This document shows, in pieces, positions 24,801-28,680 of a stretch of 28,680 nt of DNA. The position numbers and the translations under genes were made by a program. A model generated the notes under the pieces. That model did no database searches. It was not told the DNA's origin and saw only the letters and a program-made list of their open reading frames with translations. This stretch comes from a virus. How positions within the stretch are numbered: position 1 is the first letter of the stretch; every line of letters starts with the position of its first letter. The stretch spans positions 1 to 28,680 of IMG/VR virus record IMGVR_UViG_3300023172_000138; one strand, written 5' to 3'.

Positions 24801-25858
24801 TTACTACAGGTTCTGCTAGTGGGTTTGTATACGAAACTATTACTTCAGCAGTTGATACTGGAACACCACCTACCCCTGCTGAAGCAACAACTTTAGCAAC
24901 TATTGTTGGTGCAGTACAAGTTATTCATAGATTAGGTGCTGCTACTGATGCACAAGGTAATCCACTTGGAACAATTACAGACTTTTCATTACCATCAGAT
25001 TTGTCACATTTAAATGTTTATGGCTCTACTACTTCTGGGTTTACTGTTGGAGAAAGTTCTTTAATAGGAAAAGTACCAGCAGATGCTTCAATGCTTAGAT
25101 TAGGAATACCTGCTGTTACTACACTTAAAGGAGAAAGTTTAGATAGTGCAGATACTATGTATTTTAGATTTACTGCTGTTGATTTAGCTGGTAATGAATC
25201 TTCTGCTTCTCCAGAGCAACAAAAAAGTGCTGCCCTAGTTGCAACAGCTAATATTGATGATGCCGCTATTACAACTGCAAAAATTAGAAATCTAGCAGTT
25301 GATACTGCAAAAATAGCTGATGCTGCAATCGTAAATGCAAAAATAGGAAACATAATAGAATCAGATAACTATTCTTCTGGCAGTTCTGGTTGGACAATTA
25401 GAAAACAAGATACTGGTTATCCAAATGGTTATGCAGAATTTAATGATGCAGTATTTAGAGGTAATGTAACAGCTACAACTGGAAATATTGGTGGTTGGAC
25501 AATTGAAAGTGATAAGTTGTCAGCAGATGATGGTGAATCAAACTCTATGGAAATAGATGGTGCTAATGCTTACATTCAAGCAAATTATACAGCTGGTAGT
25601 GCAGGTTTTAAACTAAATGCAGATGGTTCAGTAGAGTTTAATGATGGAACATTTAGAGGTGACTTATCAGCAGGTACAATAAGTATTGGTTCTGGTAATA
25701 CAGTATTTAATGTAGATGCTAATGGTAACTTATGGCTAGGACATGCCATTCAAGGCAACGCACCATTTACAGTTTCAAATTCTGGTGTACTAACAGCTAG
25801 TGGTGCTACAATTGCTGGTACAATGACAATAAATGCAGGCTCGGTACATATAGGATAA
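21848..25858 (+). CDS. Tail hub C-terminal part: lysozyme-like segment, second half of LamG domain, hub, FN3-like and fibre-repeat regions
   Basis: A 1336-residue mosaic, read in order. Residues ~12-260 recall a phage (T4-type, GH24) lysozyme fold: LDGLQAVKDRIGFVPFVYD, VVGYGHTY (76-83), and helices with AQKHFDMMVLVCFQIGKEAF (201-220). The position of the catalytic Glu is Ile23, so activity is doubtful. Residues ~260-425 are unrecognised. Residues ~427-590 complete the LamG domain begun in the previous gene (GQWVHRAITRKGNKFTTWENG, GYIDGLKFTKGEALYTANFTP). Residues ~600-830 continue the hub (AIKKVMSEMETEYRINTNG, LSLEYYDVKGDFEVGDNIFVY). Residues ~900-1130 look like two FN3-like domains. Residues ~1135-1336 hold 'TAKI' repeats and EFND.FRG fibre repeats. 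AGGGAGG precedes ATG. A single in-frame stop separates it from the next gene. Confidence 0.8.
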   Translation: MPQFDLANANLSLDGLQAVKDRIGFVPFVYDTGYPVNGNYIDNDPVPSGSTIYAESVSGRVPFDPDFHDGVRGNLVVGYGHTYRNEGAIHRGSDSLFYDFYGLYVNDTFEINTVDYSFPIQYGDIYATTDSGGNWLDSSGTVQTRGIRVSYTGDDSSDNNMRFSESIASTLLSEDLVGYIAKVKSIFEEYVDAFPYDTTLAQKHFDMMVLVCFQIGKEAFSNSYFVYLYKQVDGTAVTSSADLSNYNDCGYALMFLGAKPSPADYPSGTDPNNLKVAYDPILVNGVKVTWKTKMVWDDAMIKARQADIDDLLGVNSSVNPTANPLDPRTNSQWYQGPPIIEDFFMARPNAPQWVDIITSSMPAGSVSNTLLELIRLGREDEIPLYYTGDASIYDTDPGNANYWEEDPLYQKYYSLVWQIHNRWYKGNQTYLNIRPSTTNGPAIAAQGDGSVPPYILGLDNGSGELQVWMTSNYAESTIDGITGIDSTIWDIAEGKKLGDRQNGQWVHRAITRKGNKFTTWENGTKVTEWNSDKNIKRTTRDAKTGGDQRASLNLSIGRSQQADYFKGYIDGLKFTKGEALYTANFTPSTSAPDIDQTVNNYTGNHNLESAYAAIKKVMSEMETEYRINTNGTLDAGSPEDIFVGHGDEVPTAIIVRDSSGEDPGIVGLNPDALTTQFEAEDWVAGVEYVENVGSDGDNIDLIERFLTDVPYYDLFGNPLERVAYVSESEVSSNLAPKRAAAFLDEFTRIKKSLSLSLEYYDVKGDFEVGDNIFVYDPEIGFVDDLTKAIADGRSAPYEQIWQGNYINPEKIRIVGITYPIEETFGVYLRKVVSTSPYAVKYYDLNDYVVWESGNTQLEVGEIGKQIGDDLRFSSQISGAATGDKLYKPNKVLDPDDPDNEGIRLTTGFETDALGTQRSIIFVEWLVPRNSDGTLITNGLQYEITVQPVNPALGGTEHYFINWGNTTFTIQDLLQATDYKVGVQAITTGSASGFVYETITSAVDTGTPPTPAEATTLATIVGAVQVIHRLGAATDAQGNPLGTITDFSLPSDLSHLNVYGSTTSGFTVGESSLIGKVPADASMLRLGIPAVTTLKGESLDSADTMYFRFTAVDLAGNESSASPEQQKSAALVATANIDDAAITTAKIRNLAVDTAKIADAAIVNAKIGNIIESDNYSSGSSGWTIRKQDTGYPNGYAEFNDAVFRGNVTATTGNIGGWTIESDKLSADDGESNSMEIDGANAYIQANYTAGSAGFKLNADGSVEFNDGTFRGDLSAGTISIGSGNTVFNVDANGNLWLGHAIQGNAPFTVSNSGVLTASGATIAGTMTINAGSVHIG

Positions 25859-26180
25859 TTTATGGCAATACATATAGATACAGATGGTAATTTTTGGTTT
25901 GGTCAAACAGGAACAGAAGAATTAGATGAAATAAGCTATACACCTGTATTTTCTGTAACTAATGAGGGTGTATTAACAGCAACTTCAGGAACTGTAGGTG
26001 GTTGGACATTAGGTTCTGATTATCTGAGAGCTGAAAATAGTAGTAATCAATATATATATTTAAATGCTGATGGAAGTATTGCAGGAAATTTTATATCTGG
26101 AACTCAAGGTTGGAGAATAAATGCAAGTGGAGATGCAGAATTTAATGATGTAAAAATTAGAGGTGAACTTACTGGTGTTG
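25380..26180 (+). repeat. Fibre-type protein repeats spanning the hub/fibre gene boundary
   Basis: Degenerate coding repeats run across the stop codon at 25856. Units are EFND...RG (three copies, near 25435, 25633 and 26137), 'xxDGxLWxG' type (NVDANGNLWLG and HIDTDGNFWFG) and 'VSNxGVLTA' (FTVSNSGVLTAS and FSVTNEGVLTAT), and GGWTI/L with a following YIxLNADGS. Copies exist in both genes, so the two proteins seem to share one ancestral repeat array. Confidence 0.7.
25845..25877 (+). repeat. 9-base direct repeat flanking the hub stop and fibre start
   Basis: TACATATAG occurs at 25845-25853 and again at 25869-25877, 24 bases apart, so in the same reading frame. The stop TAA (25856-25858) and the ATG (25862) lie between the copies. 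A small in-frame duplication or slippage at the gene boundary would explain it. Confidence 0.65.
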
Positions 26181-27604
26181 AACTTAAAGGTATATTAGAT
26201 TTTGATGGTGGAACATTTAGGACTTCTGCTAATGAACCAAGAATAGAAATAACAGACAATAGTGGACGAGAAGGTGAAATAAGATACGAAACATCTAGTG
26301 GAACTGCAATGAGATTAGCAGTCGAATCTACTAGCCCAACAGACTTTTTTATAGAAAATGGTATTTTAAATGGAGATACAAGGCTTATCACATCAAGTGG
26401 TGGAACAATTAGCTTAGAAGGAGATACTTTAAATTTAAGCAATGGTGCTTCTAATAATGACCCAATATTAACATTCAATGGTATTAACGCTGCCTCAAAA
26501 ACAAGTACTACTTTAAGTAAATTACTTGGTGTAACTAGCACAGGTAGACTTGCAGTTGGTTCTGCTACTTCTGGTGTATCTAGTATTTCTGTTACTGGAG
26601 AATTACAGTTATCTGGTAGTTCAGGAGTATTAAATATAAATCATAATGACAGTGACCATGATGACCAATATTACACAAAAGCAAGCGTAAATACATTACT
26701 TTCAGGTAAAGATAATTATGGTTCATGGACTGCAAAAGCAGGTGGAAACAATATGACTGTTATAACTGGTTATGGAGTTGAGTGGAAAGCAGGTTCTGGT
26801 CTTAGTTTGTCTGTTAATACTAGCCCTTATGAAATAACATTTTCTCATGGTGCAGGAACTCATGTAAGTTCTTCTACAGCAGTACAGGCTCTTTATCCTG
26901 GTGGATTAAGAGGTAGTATTACTCTTGGTAGTGGAACTACAGGAAGATTTTACAATGGTATAGGACAAAGTGGGCAAAATTATACTTGGAACACTACAAC
27001 AACTTTTAATGGCACCCCTACATTTGGTGGAACTATATATGTTGGCTCAAGTATTTTTCATCCTTCAAGTAATGATGGTAATGGTTTTATAGGTTGGTCA
27101 GATAATAGGTTTAATAGAGTATACGCTTCAAATGGTGTATCTACTTCTTCTGATGAAAGATTAAAAAATAATATAGAAGATATTCCTTATGGATTAGATT
27201 ACTTAAATACTTTAAGACCTGTTCAATTTGAATGGATACCTAAATATAAAAACGAATGTACTATATGTGGTTGTATTGTACAAGAAGGAAATGACAATTG
27301 TGGAAATTGTTGGGAAGATGTAACAAACGAAGATGGCGAAATAATTGACAAGACTTATTGTGCATGTGAAACAATATCAATTAAAACAACAGGCGATAAA
27401 AAACTATGGGGTTTTATTGCACAAGAACTAATTGAAACACCACCAGAACCAGATATTGATATAGAGCTTATAGATTATGATAACGAAACTGATTCTTACA
27501 ATATGAATTACTCACAATTAATAGCACCATTAGTAAAAGCTGTACAAGAACTAAGCACACAGATTTTAGATTTAACTGCTAGAGTAGAAGCATTGGAGGG
27601 ATAA
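25862..27604 (+). CDS. Tail fibre / spike with C-terminal S74 intramolecular chaperone carrying a Cys-rich insert
   Basis: A 580-residue trimeric-fibre-type protein that should bind the host surface. Residues 1-110 continue the fibre repeats of the preceding gene. Residues ~110-400 are Gly/Ser/Thr-rich strands (DFDGGTFRTSANEPRIEITD and similar). The C-terminal domain is the S74 chaperone that folds the trimer and then cuts itself off. SDERLK gives the expected Ser430 and Lys435, five residues apart, and cleavage at Ser430/Asp431 would release ~150 residues. Then come LDYLNTLRPVQFEWIP, GFIAQEL and a C-terminal coiled-coil. Between FEWIPKYKN and KKLWGFIAQEL lies an insert with Cys466, 469, 471, 480, 483, 500 and 502, which looks metal-binding and is not part of the usual domain. 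The stop overlaps the next ATG. Confidence 0.85.
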   Translation: MAIHIDTDGNFWFGQTGTEELDEISYTPVFSVTNEGVLTATSGTVGGWTLGSDYLRAENSSNQYIYLNADGSIAGNFISGTQGWRINASGDAEFNDVKIRGELTGVELKGILDFDGGTFRTSANEPRIEITDNSGREGEIRYETSSGTAMRLAVESTSPTDFFIENGILNGDTRLITSSGGTISLEGDTLNLSNGASNNDPILTFNGINAASKTSTTLSKLLGVTSTGRLAVGSATSGVSSISVTGELQLSGSSGVLNINHNDSDHDDQYYTKASVNTLLSGKDNYGSWTAKAGGNNMTVITGYGVEWKAGSGLSLSVNTSPYEITFSHGAGTHVSSSTAVQALYPGGLRGSITLGSGTTGRFYNGIGQSGQNYTWNTTTTFNGTPTFGGTIYVGSSIFHPSSNDGNGFIGWSDNRFNRVYASNGVSTSSDERLKNNIEDIPYGLDYLNTLRPVQFEWIPKYKNECTICGCIVQEGNDNCGNCWEDVTNEDGEIIDKTYCACETISIKTTGDKKLWGFIAQELIETPPEPDIDIELIDYDNETDSYNMNYSQLIAPLVKAVQELSTQILDLTARVEALEG

Positions 27605-27777
27605 TGGCTGATTTAACTCAAGAAGAAAAGCAAAATATATTATTAACAAATATTAAAGCTGCTAGAGAAAATTTGTATATTGCTGAAATTAATGATAGTG
27701 AGCAATCAATTATTGATAATTTACAAGCAAAAGTAGATTCTTTAGAAGCAAAATACGAAGAACAATTTGGTGAATAA
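27604..27777 (+). CDS. 57-residue helical protein, function unknown
   Basis: A short gene with TAATG overlaps at both ends and GGAGGG (27597-27602) as ribosome site. It begins MADLTQEEKQNILLTNIKAA and is one long charged helix with heptad-like spacing (IIDNLQAKVDSLEAKYEEQ near the end), so probably a coiled-coil oligomer. The context, directly after a fibre gene with exactly coupled stop and start codons, supports a real gene. A role as fibre assembly chaperone or trimeric linker is possible but not shown. Confidence 0.72.
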   Translation: MADLTQEEKQNILLTNIKAARENLYIAEINDSEQSIIDNLQAKVDSLEAKYEEQFGE

Positions 27778-28046
27778 TGTCTGATTATGACATAAACTAT
27801 CAATTCATGGACCACGAAGCTAAAAGAACTTATTTATTAGCAAGAATGGCCGAAGCAGAGCAATTACATTTTGAGCTTTGCGTTGATAAATTAGAAGAAG
27901 GTCACTCAGATTACAATAACTGGCATGAAACAGTAGTTGCTTTAAAAGATGAAATAGAAAGATTGCGATATTTATATAAGCAATATGGAGGCACATTAGG
28001 TAGTGAACTACCTGTTATACAGGATAATGTGCTAAATGGCGATTGA
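27777..28046 (+). CDS. 89-residue helical protein between fibre genes, function unknown
   Basis: The start ATG shares a base with the previous stop. The product is mostly helical and charged: HEAKRTYLLARMAEAEQLHF, then NNWHETVVALKDEIERLRYLY, ending in a short polar tail. The pattern suggests a helical hairpin or small coiled-coil. It overlaps the next fibre gene by 11 bases in another frame. No family is recognised. Together with the 57-residue gene it may form a pair of small assembly factors for the fibres on either side (inference from position). Confidence 0.68.
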   Translation: MSDYDINYQFMDHEAKRTYLLARMAEAEQLHFELCVDKLEEGHSDYNNWHETVVALKDEIERLRYLYKQYGGTLGSELPVIQDNVLNGD

Positions 28047-28680
28047 TACAACTTTTGATGCTTCCCAGCGAATAGCTGGTTCTACAGACTATAACGACCA
28101 TATATTTTCTTTAGATAGTAATGGTGACCCATATGGCTATCAGCTTTCTAACGCAATAGTACATATTGATGACACTACCACTGATGGTGTTGATGAAGTT
28201 GGTTATAATCTTTATGCAGATGCTCAAACATTAGTATCTGATGGACCATTTGTTATTGGTACTATTGCATCTAAAAAATTAATATTTGCTACAGATTCTA
28301 CAATTCGTGCTGAAATAACAACTGATGGTTATTTTGACTTAAAGTCAGCAAAACTTAAGCTGAATGGCAATACAGGTGCAGCTAACCAAGTTTTAAAAAC
28401 AGATGGATATGGAAATGTATCTTGGACTGATTTACCTACTCAACAACAAGCATTTGGAAATATTACAGTTAGTGGACAAAGCACATTACAAGCAGACCAA
28501 ACTGGAGATACACTAGACCTAGTAGCTGGCTCAGGTATCTCAATTACAACAGACGCTAGCAATGATAGAATTACTATATCTGCTAGTGGTGGTGGTGCCT
28601 CAAACGCTTTTAAAACTATTGCTGCTGGTGGTAATAATATTGTTGCAGACAGTTCTACAGATACAGTAACTTTAGTTGCA
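28036..28680 (+). CDS. Fibre-like structural protein, N-terminal part (runs off the window)
   Basis: Open from ATG 28036 to the window end (215 codons, no stop), so the C-terminus is missing. The product begins MAIDTTFDASQRIAGSTDYN. It continues with Gly/Asp/Thr-rich strands, including LKLNGNTGAANQVLKTDG, YGNVSWTDLP, and TLDLVAGSGISITTDASND. The 'GxxGQVLKTDGxGNxxW' and 'LxLxAGxGIxIT' stretches are frequent in tail fibres and other surface proteins of environmental tailed phages. The start overlaps the end of the previous gene by 11 bases, and GGATAATGTG upstream gives only a weak ribosome site. A second host-binding fibre or an adhesin-like decoration is likely. Confidence 0.75.
   Translation, partial: MAIDTTFDASQRIAGSTDYNDHIFSLDSNGDPYGYQLSNAIVHIDDTTTDGVDEVGYNLYADAQTLVSDGPFVIGTIASKKLIFATDSTIRAEITTDGYFDLKSAKLKLNGNTGAANQVLKTDGYGNVSWTDLPTQQQAFGNITVSGQSTLQADQTGDTLDLVAGSGISITTDASNDRITISASGGGASNAFKTIAAGGNNIVADSSTDTVTLVA

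Overview
The window is one strand of an AT-rich tailed-phage (siphovirus-type) genome carrying the late structural genes. Every supported gene is on the + strand, packed tightly and ordered as in HK97-like long-tailed phages: head maturation, head-tail connection, tail tube, frameshifted tail chaperones, tape measure, tail tip, then fibres. Terminase, portal, replication, integration and lysis genes are not here. The AT-rich codon use and fibre style recall environmental (probably marine or freshwater) phages of low-GC hosts. That is an impression, and the host cannot be named from this window. There is no gene-free stretch over 300 bases. I saw no tRNA, rRNA, CRISPR array, insertion sequence or integrase.

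Region 1 (1-2611), head: an S78-type prohead protease with an unusual cysteine-rich, acidic C-terminal extension is followed by an HK97-fold major capsid protein and a UUCG-loop terminator. Region 2 (2612-9308), neck: a small Lys-rich protein and a gp6-like connector come first. An accessory block follows (HTH plus two zinc-finger repeats, a perfect -35 promoter, a 49-aa TTG-start ORF and an 82-aa ORF). It ends at a long palindrome that covers the start codon of the gp16-like head-closure gene. Then come a 1248-aa protein of unknown function and a tail-terminator-like gene.

Region 3 (9316-19807), tail tube: a small acidic protein, the major tail protein, tail assembly chaperones joined by a -1 frameshift at CCCAAAA, and a 2914-aa tape measure protein. 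Region 4 (19807-28680), tail tip and fibres: a Dit-like protein and a hub (Tal-like) protein split over two ORFs. The hub seems to contain a LamG-like lectin domain that is itself interrupted by a lysozyme-fold-like segment. A fibre follows in the same frame as the hub, separated by one stop codon, and ends in an S74 intramolecular chaperone with a cysteine-rich insert. Two small helical proteins and the start of another fibre-like protein close the window.

Together the genes would build and mature the capsid, close it, terminate and measure a very long flexible tail, and equip its tip with carbohydrate-binding and possibly peptidoglycan-interacting modules. Many junctions are TAATG stop/start overlaps, pointing to translational coupling along the operon. 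The most unusual points are the nested hub gene, the giant neck protein, the palindrome-bounded accessory block, and cysteine clusters added to proteins that usually lack them.
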